Positions 28,458 through 38,414 are shown, numbered from the stretch's first letter. The stretch: 64,000 nucleotides of DNA from UBA12018 sp051656605 (GCA_051656605.1 JBOGCF010000020.1:1-64000), one strand, 5' to 3'. The notes: generated by a model not told the origin, from the sequence alone. Translations and numbers: made by a program.

Positions 28458-29108
28458 ATGAGTTTTTTGACCAAGCTTTTCAAAAAAAAGTCGGACGAAA
28501 ATGACCAAAACACAGGCAAAGGTTCTGTTGACGAGTTTGCATCGTTGATCCGAGTATATTATCAAGCAGTAATCGCAATCAATCTTGGTATTACCAACTT
28601 GAATATGCTTCAAGACCTTGCTTTGTTTAAACGCATGCTTAAAATTCCTACTCAAAACAATAAATTGGGTATTGCAGAAAGATCGAAAGTTATTAAGATT
28701 TTGATGCAAGATTATGGTTTGCCGCAGTCATTCTTTACAGAGATCGACCAGTCGATCAAGAAGAACTGCCGTAACCAACAACAAGTTCAAACGTATTTCT
28801 TCCAGTTTCAAGGCTTCAACAATGACTTGTTCATGTTGATGGACAATTTGATGCAAATCAAATTCCGCTTTGCAATGCTATTTAAAAAGATGCTTCGTGC
28901 CATGACAGAAAAGACAGTTCATGATATCATGACTAAGACTGAATGGAAAGAAGTTAGCGAACAAAAAGCAGCATGGAAAGTACGTAAGTATGCCGAAACA
29001 TTAGGCTTCTCTGAAACTTGGATTACTGACTATGTTTATAATATTCTTCTTCTTGCAAAAAGCGACAGCAAACGCCAACGCAAAGAAGATAAAGAAGAAA
29101 ATAAATAA
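28458..29108 (+). CDS. Conserved Bacteroidales protein of unknown function (216 residues)
   Basis: A soluble, strongly helical protein with a basic N-terminus (MSFLTKLFKKKS) and a highly charged C-terminal tail (SKRQRKEDKEENK). There is no signal peptide or membrane segment. Middle helices are rich in Phe and Met (FFQFQGFNNDLFMLMDNLMQ, RFAMLFKKMLRAM). No family with a known role is recognised. The gene has its own promoter box and a very strong terminator, so it is a monocistronic unit and surely real. Confidence 0.75.
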   Translation: MSFLTKLFKKKSDENDQNTGKGSVDEFASLIRVYYQAVIAINLGITNLNMLQDLALFKRMLKIPTQNNKLGIAERSKVIKILMQDYGLPQSFFTEIDQSIKKNCRNQQQVQTYFFQFQGFNNDLFMLMDNLMQIKFRFAMLFKKMLRAMTEKTVHDIMTKTEWKEVSEQKAAWKVRKYAETLGFSETWITDYVYNILLLAKSDSKRQRKEDKEENK

Positions 29109-29121
29109 TCGTTTCCGACTA

Positions 29122-29166
29122 AAAAAAAAGACTTACACAGATCTGATTGGTGTAAGTCTTTTTTTT
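29122..29166. terminator. Strong bidirectional terminator
   Basis: A 17-bp stem including A8/T8 arms (29122-29138 with 29150-29166), between the convergent hypothetical gene and the response regulator gene. Confidence 0.9.
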
Positions 29167-29193
29167 GCAATATAACAACCGAGTACTTTAGCC

Positions 29194-29964
29194 TCAATAA
29201 TTTAACCAAAGCTTGAATGTTGAGATCTTTTCTTTGCTAATCGTTATCTTTTCTTTCGAGCGTGGGGATACTATCACAACTACTTTACTATTGAAGTAAG
29301 GCTCGATCTTCTTAATCGATTCTACACTTATGATAAACTGTCTATTTGCTCTGAAGAACCGATCAGGGTCTAGCTGCTCCATCAATTTATCGAGCGAAAG
29401 ATCTATGATATGCTCCGTTCCTTGAAAAGTAGTTGCAAACGTTATTTTGTTTTCTGTGTAAAAATATGCAATCTCAGACACTTGAAGTGTCCATAATTTA
29501 TCAGCGCCTGAAATAAGAAAACGAGTTCTATATTTCTTGGCCGGTGCACGTAATGCTTCAAACACATTGGATAAATACAATTGATTTGTATTGATCTTCT
29601 CATACATGCTTTCAAACTTTCGAATGGCCTCGTCGAGACGTTCTTCGCTAACCGGCTTCAAAATATAATCAATACTATTGACTGTAAATGCCCGAATAGC
29701 AAATTCATCGTAAGCAGTCGTAAAGATGATATGAGCGTTTGGCCTAACTTGTTCTAGAAATTCGAAAGAGTTTCCATCGGAAAGCTGAATATCGAGAAAA
29801 ATCAATTGAGGCTCGTCGTTATTTTCAAACCAATGAACAGCCTCATCTACGCTTCCGGGTAATATTTCTAAATCCCAGTTTGGTCTCACCTTTTTAATCA
29901 TACTAAAAAGCAGGCGCGCCGCCGGTATCTCATCTTCTATGATTATCGCTTTAATTCTATTCAT
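29194..29964 (-). CDS. LytTR-family response regulator
   Basis: 256 residues. Receiver domain 1-120 with acidic pocket E10-D11, phospho-acceptor D58 in FLDIQLSDG and the Lys of YILKPV. The C-terminal LytTR DNA-binding domain spans about 150-254 (YRTRFLISGADKLWTLQVSEIAYFY, DRFFRANRQFIISVESI). Its start overlaps the end of the histidine kinase gene by 8 nt, so the pair is translationally coupled. It binds DNA as the output of the LytS-like kinase; by position, the upstream RND efflux operon is a candidate target. Confidence 0.93.
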   Translation of the reverse strand: MNRIKAIIIEDEIPAARLLFSMIKKVRPNWDLEILPGSVDEAVHWFENNDEPQLIFLDIQLSDGNSFEFLEQVRPNAHIIFTTAYDEFAIRAFTVNSIDYILKPVSEERLDEAIRKFESMYEKINTNQLYLSNVFEALRAPAKKYRTRFLISGADKLWTLQVSEIAYFYTENKITFATTFQGTEHIIDLSLDKLMEQLDPDRFFRANRQFIISVESIKKIEPYFNSKVVVIVSPRSKEKITISKEKISTFKLWLNY

Positions 29965-30988
29965 CGAGTAATGGTACTTTGACTGTAAAACGTTCAGAAT
30001 CGTGTTCTAATATAATATCGCGTCCGGTTAATAATAGGTATCGGTTGGATAAGTTTTGCAAACCTGTCCCCGATTTGGCCACCGATCGTTTGGGACGTAC
30101 CGGGTTTGTTACAACTAGCATGTCATCAATTATCTTTATATTGATAAGCATCGGCTTAGATGTATTTATTGAGTTGTGCTTGATCACATTTTCAATCAAT
30201 AATTGCAACGTGAGCGGTGGCAGTCGGCGAAACAAATATGTATCGGCAACCGAATAAATAATATCAATGCAATTACCTAATCGCACTTGATGCAATGCGA
30301 CATACGAATGTACAAAATCAATCTCATCTTTCAACATCACAAGTGGAACGTGTTGACTTTGTAATACATATCGATATACATCAGATAGATTGCGTGTAAA
30401 TACGACTGCACTTTTGGGATCATATTCTATTTCAGCAATAAGTGTATTCAAACTATTGAATAAAAAATGAGGATTCATCTGATTTTGAAGGGCTACATAT
30501 TTAGCCCTGTTGTTTTCTTCTTGCAAGTGTGCTGCTTTCTTTTGCAATGCCAAAGAGTTTAAAATGGATTGGTTTACTAAAAGAAGGCCTACAACAACCA
30601 ATTCAACTAGCCAAACAGAAAACAACATCCGAGATCCACCATTAGGAAAAACAAAAGGCTCGGCAGCTCCGACAAACATCTTAGCCAGTACAATGAATGC
30701 ATAGTTTAAAAGTAATAATGCCATAGCTGTGAGCACATACAGGCCGATAATCCGTGTACGCTTGATAAGATATAATGGGGATTTTCTATTTATCCAATTG
30801 CTAAATTGTAAAATAGAAAACCCCAATATATTAAATACAAAAAGAATATACACCGGAGCTCCTACAGATGTAAGAGCTTCTTCTGAACCTGCCGGCAATA
30901 CCGTATAATTGGTAAGCAGCAGGTACGAGAAGAATCCGAGACCTGAAAACAAGATGAAATAAAGTATATGATAAATGTGTTTACTCAT
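29957..30988 (-). CDS. LytS-type sensor histidine kinase
   Basis: 344 residues from the ATG at 30988; an ATG at 31060 in the same frame adds 24 residues and overlaps the TolC gene, but a TACATTTG box lies between the two. Four or more transmembrane helices come first (LYFILFSGLGFFSYLLL, VYILFVFNILGFSILQF, LYVLTAMALLLLNYAF, LFSVWLVELVVVGLLLV). The His_kinase domain follows, with the phospho-acceptor His in NQMNPHFLFNSLNTLIAEI (about residue 174). The HATPase N-box reads LQLLIENVIKHNS. No extracytoplasmic sensor domain is present, so it probably senses a membrane-level signal. Paired with the LytTR regulator. Confidence 0.9.
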   Translation of the reverse strand: MSKHIYHILYFILFSGLGFFSYLLLTNYTVLPAGSEEALTSVGAPVYILFVFNILGFSILQFSNWINRKSPLYLIKRTRIIGLYVLTAMALLLLNYAFIVLAKMFVGAAEPFVFPNGGSRMLFSVWLVELVVVGLLLVNQSILNSLALQKKAAHLQEENNRAKYVALQNQMNPHFLFNSLNTLIAEIEYDPKSAVVFTRNLSDVYRYVLQSQHVPLVMLKDEIDFVHSYVALHQVRLGNCIDIIYSVADTYLFRRLPPLTLQLLIENVIKHNSINTSKPMLINIKIIDDMLVVTNPVRPKRSVAKSGTGLQNLSNRYLLLTGRDIILEHDSERFTVKVPLLDE

Positions 30989-31030
30989 TCTTACATTTTT
31001 GACTATCAATTCATGATAATTTGCTTGCCT

Positions 31031-31038
31031 CAAATGTA
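31031..31038 (-). promoter_or_regulatory. Internal -7 box for the two-component genes
   Basis: Minus strand TACATTTG, 43 nt before the ATG at 30988 and just past the end of the TolC gene. It would let the kinase/regulator pair be made independently of the efflux operon. Confidence 0.4.
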
Positions 31039-31046
31039 TTGTTTTT

Positions 31047-32342
31047 TCAGTGAGCACCATAACTATTCGTCGCTTTCTTCAATTGCGATAAATAAGATTG
31101 AGCTGCTACTTTAGCCTGTACATAATTTACTTGCGAAGTAAGTCGATATACTTGCGCATCGATAACTTCAACGACGGATACTTTTCCCTCGTGATAACGT
31201 TCCTCGGCTTTTTTCTCATTTTCGTACGCTTTCTCAAGCGAACTTTCAGCTAAGTCGACCCGCTTGATTGCTTGTTGTAGAGATACTCGAGACGACTCTA
31301 CCTCCAAGGCCACTTGATCTGCTACTTGGTTGAGATTGTCATTTGCCATTTCTATTTTGAAATTAGCTGCTCGACGTTCGTTCTTTCGTTTTCCCCACTC
31401 AAAAATAGGGACCGACAGCTTGGCGTAGAGAGCATAGTTGGGGTCGAGATCTGACTTAAAGTCATAACCCGGTGCAGAGTAAGATCCGTCTACGCCAATG
31501 TATAGCTGCGGTTTATATTGGGAATCGTTTAATCGTTTCGTTACTTGCTCGATATTAATTTTATCTTGCGCAATTTCTAATTCAGGTCTACTACTACCTC
31601 TCGTCAAATTGTTGATACCATCAGTTGTTACTGTTGGAATTAAACTATCCACAACTGTAGCTGCCTCGAGCGGAATACCAAGCAATGAGTTGAAAGCCAT
31701 TAGTCCTGTTTCAAAGTCTGCTTTGGCTTGCAAGAATTGATATTCTGCTTCGTTTTGCTTCACTTGTGCCATCAACAAATCTTGTTGATCGGTAAGTCCA
31801 ACCTCTACTCGTTGACGAATTGTATTCGCAAAAGTTGATACCGATTTGTAGAATTCTGCTGTAATCTCCTCAAGTTCTTTACGTGCCACGGTATTCCAAT
31901 ATTGAATATCAGTTTGGTAACACACCGACAAGCGAACTAAGTCTGATTGATTTCCGGCTAATGAACGCTTATTCTCGGCCATCTTGATAGTCTCTAAAAT
32001 ACGTCCTCCCGTGTATATCGGTTGAAGTATAGACGCTGTTGCTCCATAATTTAAATGCTTCCCTTGTATTTCAATTGGGTTCTCAAGCATGGGAAGCGTC
32101 TTCGATAATTCTAACGGTTTTCCTACATATTGAAAGGTAGCTCCTGCTGATAATTTTGGTTTTAAATCAGCTTTAGCAGCTTTTTCTAGTTCAATACTTG
32201 CTTCGATATTGCGCTGTGCAGACTTCAAATCATAACTATATTCTAAAGCCTTTGATCTGTATTGTTGCAAAAGCGCACTCTCTTGTGCTGCTCCCGGAAG
32301 AGCAACACAGAGTGCTAGTGATATGTGTAGTAAAGATTTCAT
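31047..32342 (-). CDS. TolC-family outer membrane efflux protein
   Basis: 431 residues with a Sec signal (LCVALPGAAQE). Two OEP repeats have the typical coiled-coil heptads and the motif YGATASILQPIYTGGRI in the first, KLSVPIFEWGKRKNERRAA in the second. It forms the trimeric outer-membrane exit duct. Its start overlaps the last base of the RND permease stop codon, so the three efflux genes form one operon in the order adaptor, permease, TolC. Confidence 0.92.
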   Translation of the reverse strand: MKSLLHISLALCVALPGAAQESALLQQYRSKALEYSYDLKSAQRNIEASIELEKAAKADLKPKLSAGATFQYVGKPLELSKTLPMLENPIEIQGKHLNYGATASILQPIYTGGRILETIKMAENKRSLAGNQSDLVRLSVCYQTDIQYWNTVARKELEEITAEFYKSVSTFANTIRQRVEVGLTDQQDLLMAQVKQNEAEYQFLQAKADFETGLMAFNSLLGIPLEAATVVDSLIPTVTTDGINNLTRGSSRPELEIAQDKINIEQVTKRLNDSQYKPQLYIGVDGSYSAPGYDFKSDLDPNYALYAKLSVPIFEWGKRKNERRAANFKIEMANDNLNQVADQVALEVESSRVSLQQAIKRVDLAESSLEKAYENEKKAEERYHEGKVSVVEVIDAQVYRLTSQVNYVQAKVAAQSYLSQLKKATNSYGAH

Positions 32343-35300
32343 TATCTGTTTTTTACTTTATAAAATAAGGCATACAAGGCTGGCGTTACAAAAAGCGTAA
32401 GCATCGTTGCAAACGTAAGTCCGAAAATAATTGTAGCAGCCATTCCACCGAATGCAACATCAAACAAAAGAGGTACCATTCCTAATATAGTCGTTGTTGC
32501 GGCCATCAATACCGGACGGGTACGTGCTACTGTCGATTCGATTATTGCCGTATATACCTCTATGCCACTTTTGGTTTGTATTTTGATTTCATCAAGCAAT
32601 ACAATCACGTTCTTGATGATCATACCTAAAAGACCCAACCATCCTGCTATAGGGAAGAATCCAAAATCAAATCCGGTAATCAATAGCCCCACGGCAACAC
32701 CTATTATAGACAGTGGTAGTATACATAAAATAATAATAGGATCTCGATAATTACCAAACAAAGCCACCAGAATCAATATTAGCATTAGAAATGCCAATGG
32801 GAAATATTTTGCCAAAGCCTGAAGTCCTTCTGTTTGATCTTTAAATTGAGAGTCCCAGAAGAAAGTATAGCCTTCCGGCAATTGTATGCTTTCAACTTCT
32901 TTTCTAATCTCGCTATGCACTTCCGACATTGTTGCGTCTTCTCGCACACCACACATAGCAGCCATTGACAATTGTCTGTTATAGGTTCTAACTTGCGGAA
33001 ACTCCCATGATGTTTCTATCGAAGAGGTAACTTGTGAAAGTGGTACAGACGAACTGCCATTCCAAACAGGCAGGTTTTTAATCATGTCCATATCAATAGC
33101 TCCATCCACATACTCACTCTTTATCAAAACAGGTACTTGTTTTTCATTATCACGATACACTCCTACAGGAACCCCATCTGTTAGTGAACGCATAGATTCC
33201 ATCATTGATGCTTTTGTCACTCCCATCTTTCCGGCTTTAACCGGATCATATACCGGTTTTATCATCATCGACATATTTCCCCATTCATTTCTGGCATCCG
33301 CAACTTTTGGGTTACGTCGCATAATATCAATTGCCACATTTACCAAAGAGTCGAGAACAGCCTCGTCCGGACCTAAAAAGCGAGCTTCAATTACAGCTTC
33401 AGACAACGGACTCAGCTCAAATCGATTTACTTTAATCAACGGATTGGGAAATTCTGCACGAATATTCTCCTGCAATATATTTTGCAGAGCTACAGCTTCC
33501 TTTGAGCTTGATGCCTTAACCAACAATTGCGCGTAATTAGGTTGTGGTCCAAATGATATATTGGATAAATAGTAACGAGGAGGAGTACGCCCTACAAACG
33601 TTGATATAAATTCTGCTTTCTCAAACGAATCGATATAATCGGCTATTGAACTAATCTCATTATTGGTACGCTCAATCGTTGTCCCCTCAGGCATCCAAAC
33701 ATCAATAGTAAAGTATTGTTTCTCTAATGCAGGTACAAACACCTTGGGTATAAATTTAAAACTCCAAGCTGAACCCATCAACAATACAACCATTGAAGCT
33801 ATACAAACAATGCGATGTCTTAAAACCCAGCGCAATGCAGAACGAAACTTATCATAAATACCTCCGGTATATAGCTCCGCTTTTACTTCTTCGGGACGTG
33901 GACGTCTTACAAACTCTTGAATACAGAATGGAGTTTGTATCATTGCAAACACCCAGCTAAACATCAATGAAACTCCAATCACAATAACCAAAGACGAGAG
34001 CAACTCGCCGGTTATATGTGGTGAGTAGTAGATTGGAAGAAAGGTAAGAATAGCAATTACGGTAGCTGCCAACAGCGGTATTGCCGTTACTTTAATCGCT
34101 TGCATGATTGCAACACGTTTACGCATCCCCTTTTGCATATTCATTAATGCGGAGTCTGACACAACAATTGCATTATCAACGAGCATACCCATCGCTATAA
34201 TAATAGCAGCCAAAGACATTCGCTGTAGCGCTATCCCTTGTGCCAACATTACGATCAACGTCGCAAAAATGGAGAAGATCAAGCCACTGCCAACCAACAA
34301 GCCGTTTTTAAAGCCTATAAAGAACAATAAGATCGCAACAACAGTCATGACTGAGATGACAAGATTTAATATAAACCCATCATTTGCCACAGCCGACTCG
34401 TAACCTTGATCATAAATCGACGTTAAGTCGTATGCCTCATCCATTGAAGAGTTAAACCAATCAATTCGATCTTTTACGATCTTTGCCATATCTACAACGT
34501 TGCCCGTTGGAACTGTCGAGATAGCTATACCTACAGCTTGTTCGCCATTTATTTGCATCAAATTTGATATCGGCTTCTTGTATCCTTCGCGCACAGTTGC
34601 AATATCACACAAACGAAAATGCTCTCCACTCTTTGATACGATGGTAAGATTCTCAATCTCTTCTAATGAAAAAAAGTTGCCCGTTGCTTCAATGCGAATA
34701 CGATTATCCTCCGTCTCAATTGCTCCGGCATCCACCACTTTATTTTGCGCATCAAAAGCCAAACGAATATCTTGTGTTGTCAATCCGCTCGCAGCCATAA
34801 TTGACGGACTCACCTCTACGTCAATCGTTGGGACTTGGATACCGTACAACTCAACTTTGGCAACGTCCTTAACCTTAAGCAAATCATTTTTGATCAATTT
34901 TGCCTGTTCTTCAAGTTCTCTATATGATTTTCCTTGTCCTGTAAGACCGTAAAAGACTCCAAGTACATCTCCAAAATCATCATTAACGATGGAAACTCCG
35001 GCTCCGGCAGGTAGCTTACCTTGTACATCTCCAACTTTGCGACGCAATTTGTCCCAAAGCTGTTGCATCTCTTCTGCTCTGATCTCTTTCTTTACATATA
35101 CAGTAATTTTTGAAAGACCTACTCGGTTTTCTGTTTTCAGATAATACAACTCGCCCAATGACTGAATTGCTTCTTCAAGCACATCTGTTACTTGCGACTG
35201 TACCTCTTTAGGTGAAGCTCCGGGATATGGAGTTAACACTAATGCTTGCTTTATTGTAAAAGGAGCATCTTCTAATTTACCCATTTTTGCATAAGCAAAA

Positions 35301-35377
35301 ACACCTCCAAGCAATACTAATGCTAAAAGCAAAATGGTAAATGGCTTATTCTGAAGAAAATATTTTATGACTTTCAT
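32342..35377 (-). CDS. RND efflux permease (AcrB/HAE family)
   Basis: 1011 residues, the expected size for a full-length RND pump. Motifs include the N-terminal helix KPFTILLLALVLLGGVFAY, GMLVDNAIVVSD in the TM4 region, and the closing helices with the GMVPLLFD-like block. It couples proton influx to periplasmic export, in trimers. The substrate is not readable; the PPRYYLSNISFGPQPNYAQ region and short loops resemble the hydrophobe/drug branch more than the heavy-metal branch. The gene starts one base before the adaptor stop. Confidence 0.93.
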   Translation of the reverse strand: MKVIKYFLQNKPFTILLLALVLLGGVFAYAKMGKLEDAPFTIKQALVLTPYPGASPKEVQSQVTDVLEEAIQSLGELYYLKTENRVGLSKITVYVKKEIRAEEMQQLWDKLRRKVGDVQGKLPAGAGVSIVNDDFGDVLGVFYGLTGQGKSYRELEEQAKLIKNDLLKVKDVAKVELYGIQVPTIDVEVSPSIMAASGLTTQDIRLAFDAQNKVVDAGAIETEDNRIRIEATGNFFSLEEIENLTIVSKSGEHFRLCDIATVREGYKKPISNLMQINGEQAVGIAISTVPTGNVVDMAKIVKDRIDWFNSSMDEAYDLTSIYDQGYESAVANDGFILNLVISVMTVVAILLFFIGFKNGLLVGSGLIFSIFATLIVMLAQGIALQRMSLAAIIIAMGMLVDNAIVVSDSALMNMQKGMRKRVAIMQAIKVTAIPLLAATVIAILTFLPIYYSPHITGELLSSLVIVIGVSLMFSWVFAMIQTPFCIQEFVRRPRPEEVKAELYTGGIYDKFRSALRWVLRHRIVCIASMVVLLMGSAWSFKFIPKVFVPALEKQYFTIDVWMPEGTTIERTNNEISSIADYIDSFEKAEFISTFVGRTPPRYYLSNISFGPQPNYAQLLVKASSSKEAVALQNILQENIRAEFPNPLIKVNRFELSPLSEAVIEARFLGPDEAVLDSLVNVAIDIMRRNPKVADARNEWGNMSMMIKPVYDPVKAGKMGVTKASMMESMRSLTDGVPVGVYRDNEKQVPVLIKSEYVDGAIDMDMIKNLPVWNGSSSVPLSQVTSSIETSWEFPQVRTYNRQLSMAAMCGVREDATMSEVHSEIRKEVESIQLPEGYTFFWDSQFKDQTEGLQALAKYFPLAFLMLILILVALFGNYRDPIIILCILPLSIIGVAVGLLITGFDFGFFPIAGWLGLLGMIIKNVIVLLDEIKIQTKSGIEVYTAIIESTVARTRPVLMAATTTILGMVPLLFDVAFGGMAATIIFGLTFATMLTLFVTPALYALFYKVKNR

Positions 35378-35378
35378 C

Positions 35379-36416
35379 TTATTGTAGGGTTATCTGTGCA
35401 CGATCAGTTAAAAAACGAAGCCCCGATGCTGCTAGTACATCACCTTTTTGCAGACCTGATAACACATGAACATATCCACTGTGCTTCAAGTCTCCAACAG
35501 CAATATTTCTTTGTTCAACAAATGGCTCTCCATTTTCTGCTTTCGAAATTACCCATACATAGGTTCCTAAAGCCGGTCGATTACATACAACCGATTGCGG
35601 AATCATTAGTATTTGAGTTTCTTCAACTGCTGGTTTTTCAAAACGAATCACCCCCGACATGCCAGCCAACAAATCACTATCTTTATTTGGCAGTACAGCT
35701 GTAAACAAATATGATAAGTTATTTTTGGAAGGACTCTTTGAAATTTCTTCTACAGTGGCTGTAAATGTTTGTCCTGGCAGAATATCAAACGACAAATCGA
35801 CTTCTTTTAGGTCAGAAGCAATCATCGCTATTTGCTGAGGCACATATGCTTCGATCTTAAGTCTATCTAATTCTACAAATGAAAACACAGGTTGAGTTGC
35901 TTTTACTTCTTGATGTTTCTCAATATATACCTCTCCAATATATCCATCAAAAGGGGCTCTCAGCTGTGTATCGTTCAATTCATTCTGGGCAGTATCATAT
36001 GAAGTTTTTGCTACCATGTAATCTGATTTTGCTTTCTCATATGCACTTGCAGAAATATTATTGAGCTTATATAAAGACTCTATACGTGCAAATTCAGCAT
36101 TTGCTTGGTTATATACAGCTTCAGCTCTTTCCTTTCGAATTAAAAAATCGCGAGAATCGATCGTAGCTATGATGTCTCCTTTTCGGTAATGATTTCCTGC
36201 TAGAACTTCAAACTGTTTGATCGGCCCTCCTACACGAAACGACAACTCGGTAGTTCGATATGGCTTTGAAATAAATGAAAAACTTTGTGTAGATAAGTGC
36301 TTACTTTCTACCACTTCAACTGTTTTTACTACTGCTTTTTCATTTTTACTTTGTTTACCGTCACTGCAAGAAAGGCAAAGCACACTCAGGCAAAACAATC
36401 CAATAACTTTTCTCAT
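35379..36416 (-). CDS. RND efflux periplasmic adaptor lipoprotein
   Basis: 345 residues from the ATG at 36416. The upstream in-frame ATG at 36470 is rejected because a clean lipoprotein signal begins here (MRKVIGLFCLSVLCLSC, Cys17). Membrane-fusion-protein order: barrel-sandwich lipoyl motif (GDIIATIDSRDFLIRKERAEA), alpha-helical hairpin, LRAPFDGYIGEVYIEKHQEV lipoyl return, then beta-barrel. It docks the permease to TolC. It is the first gene of the operon and lies one base from the permease start. Confidence 0.9.
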   Translation of the reverse strand: MRKVIGLFCLSVLCLSCSDGKQSKNEKAVVKTVEVVESKHLSTQSFSFISKPYRTTELSFRVGGPIKQFEVLAGNHYRKGDIIATIDSRDFLIRKERAEAVYNQANAEFARIESLYKLNNISASAYEKAKSDYMVAKTSYDTAQNELNDTQLRAPFDGYIGEVYIEKHQEVKATQPVFSFVELDRLKIEAYVPQQIAMIASDLKEVDLSFDILPGQTFTATVEEISKSPSKNNLSYLFTAVLPNKDSDLLAGMSGVIRFEKPAVEETQILMIPQSVVCNRPALGTYVWVISKAENGEPFVEQRNIAVGDLKHSGYVHVLSGLQKGDVLAASGLRFLTDRAQITLQ

Positions 36417-36520
36417 TTTATTTATCTTTTCAGTCACATTTCTACTGTAAAGAAATAAATTGATGTTCATAAAAGGTTGTTCTGATTTCCCGAAACGGAA
36501 TAATACGCCTCCAAAACAGA

Positions 36521-36566
36521 AAAGTCCGCCCCCTAAGCTTGATGTATAGCTTAAGAGGCGGACTTT
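36521..36566 (-). terminator. Terminator of the sulfatase operon
   Basis: A 10-bp outer stem (36521-36530 with 36557-36566) has a nested CTAAGCT/AGCTTAAG inner stem; on the minus strand a T-run follows. Confidence 0.8.
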
Positions 36567-36585
36567 ATATCTTTATATTGACTAT

Positions 36586-38034
36586 TTACGGATTTATTTT
36601 TAGGGCATCATCCCATGTCAGTTTTGTAGGACAATTCCATTGCGGTTGATTCAAATCACAAAAATCACCATTCTTCTTAGACTCTTCGATCATTATTTGT
36701 TTTAGTTGTGCAATGCGTGCAAACTGTTTTGCATCATCAATCAGATTTCTAGTCTCTTTCGGGTCTGATGTTAAGTCGTATAATTCATAATAGTTTTTAC
36801 CTTTTACATTATATGCTATTAGCTTATAGTTATCTTTTACGATCCCACGAATCAAGTTACTATAGTTTAATGAAATCAAATCACGATGCTTTTTATTTTT
36901 ACCGTTCAACAATGACTTAAAGGATTTTCCCTTTACACACTCAGGAATAGGTAAACCGGCCGCTTCGCATACCGTAGGATATACATCGTATAGATAACAA
37001 CCACTATTGTTTTGTCCCCCTTGCTTTATTCCTTTTCCAACCATAACCAAAGGCACTCGTACACTGTGATTATATAGATTTTGTTTGCCTAATAAACCAT
37101 GTTGTCCCACAGCCAGTCCGTTATCGGCAGCAAACACAATAATAGTATTTTCGAGTTGTCCCGATTTTTCTAAAGCCTCAAGTACCCTTCCGATTTGTGT
37201 ATCCACTTCACTAACCATGCCATAATAAAGAGCCATCTCCTCTTTTACCATTTTCCGTGTGCGAGGAAATGGTCTGATTACTTCATCTCTAACATCAAGA
37301 TCTCCGGTATCATACGGCGGGATATCACTATAATTTACCGGCAAATGAAGTGTATCTGACATGTACTTTTGTCCATATCCCGGTGGTGGAGTACGCGGAT
37401 CGTGCGGAGAAGTAAACGCTACATAAGCAAAAAAAGGTCGATCGTCATTTACCGTATTACTTAAAAACTCTACAGCTGCATCGGCAAACATTTCGCTCGA
37501 AAAGCAATCTCCAACAAAAGGCTGCTTATAATTTCCTTCTTTATCGTAATGATGTAATCGTGGTGCGAAATGCCCGTTTGATTGATAAGTATGCATTCCT
37601 CCAAAAAAGATATTATCACCCTCTTCAAATGATCTATTAAAAGAGGCAAAACAATTATGCCATTTTCCTGTACCAAACGTACGATAGCCATTATTTCTGA
37701 AATGCTGTGGCATCGTAATCTGGTCTTCGGAAATATAACGACCGTCTTGCTTCACATCAAATATCCCAACCCCAGTCATTAGCATTGCTCGACTTGGCAT
37801 TGATAAGGCTCCTGTCAGAGATCCATTGGTAAACGTATTGGTCATCGTAAAACCGTGTTTAACCAATTTATCCATATTGGGCGTATAGACGTCGGGATTA
37901 CCTAAAGCTGCAATCGCATCACTTTGCTGGTCATCTGTTAGAATAAATAATATATTAGGTTGTTGGGTTTGTGCCTGCAATGTAGTAATCGCAGCAAAAG
38001 TTCCCATGGTAGTAGCAAGTAAGGTATTTCTCAT
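36586..38034 (-). CDS. Serine-type (formylglycine) sulfatase
   Basis: 482 residues, Sec signal to about residue 21. The alkaline-phosphatase-like sulfatase fold is present: N-terminal metal motif PNILFILTDDQQ (D34, D35) and active-site SMPSR at 78-82, where S78 is the residue converted to formylglycine by an anaerobic radical-SAM maturase. The second metal motif is FAADNGLAVGQHGLLGKQ. It removes sulfate esters from host- or algal-type glycans in the periplasm. A maturase gene is not in the window. Together with the DUF1904 gene 14 nt upstream it forms a two-gene operon. Confidence 0.92.
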   Translation of the reverse strand: MRNTLLATTMGTFAAITTLQAQTQQPNILFILTDDQQSDAIAALGNPDVYTPNMDKLVKHGFTMTNTFTNGSLTGALSMPSRAMLMTGVGIFDVKQDGRYISEDQITMPQHFRNNGYRTFGTGKWHNCFASFNRSFEEGDNIFFGGMHTYQSNGHFAPRLHHYDKEGNYKQPFVGDCFSSEMFADAAVEFLSNTVNDDRPFFAYVAFTSPHDPRTPPPGYGQKYMSDTLHLPVNYSDIPPYDTGDLDVRDEVIRPFPRTRKMVKEEMALYYGMVSEVDTQIGRVLEALEKSGQLENTIIVFAADNGLAVGQHGLLGKQNLYNHSVRVPLVMVGKGIKQGGQNNSGCYLYDVYPTVCEAAGLPIPECVKGKSFKSLLNGKNKKHRDLISLNYSNLIRGIVKDNYKLIAYNVKGKNYYELYDLTSDPKETRNLIDDAKQFARIAQLKQIMIEESKKNGDFCDLNQPQWNCPTKLTWDDALKINP

Positions 38035-38048
38035 TTCTGAATTATTGA

Positions 38049-38375
38049 TTAAAAGTGCTCTCCGTTAGCGTAATAATTACGGGATGCTAAATGATGGAAA
38101 TACACCTCAGATTCCGGATATCCTGCTTTCTTCAAATACTGAGAAATTGTAGAGGCAACTTCATCTTCCAACGTTATTTCTCTATTAAACGCACAAACCT
38201 CAATCAAAGGATAACTAAGAATCATTGTTTCTTCAGATATAAATCTTGATTCAATAACTTCCAAAGTAATATGATCTAGCGGAATGTTGTAAATAGTTGC
38301 AAGTCTATTATGCATATCCTTACTAACAGTTAAAAGTTTTGCTGTATCTACAGCATGGAATCGAATCGTAGGCAT
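38049..38375 (-). CDS. DUF1904 family protein
   Basis: 108 residues, cytosolic, no signal. The pattern P-x-I-R-F at the N-terminus, YPLIEVCAFNR in the middle and the closing RNYYANGEHF fits, from memory, the DUF1904 family, predicted to have a tautomerase-like beta-alpha-beta fold. Role unknown. The TAG is 14 nt before the sulfatase start, so the two are co-transcribed. Confidence 0.72.
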   Translation of the reverse strand: MPTIRFHAVDTAKLLTVSKDMHNRLATIYNIPLDHITLEVIESRFISEETMILSYPLIEVCAFNREITLEDEVASTISQYLKKAGYPESEVYFHHLASRNYYANGEHF

Positions 38376-38414
38376 AGTATTGTTAATTTTTCTGCGAAGT
38401 TAACTATTTTGAAG

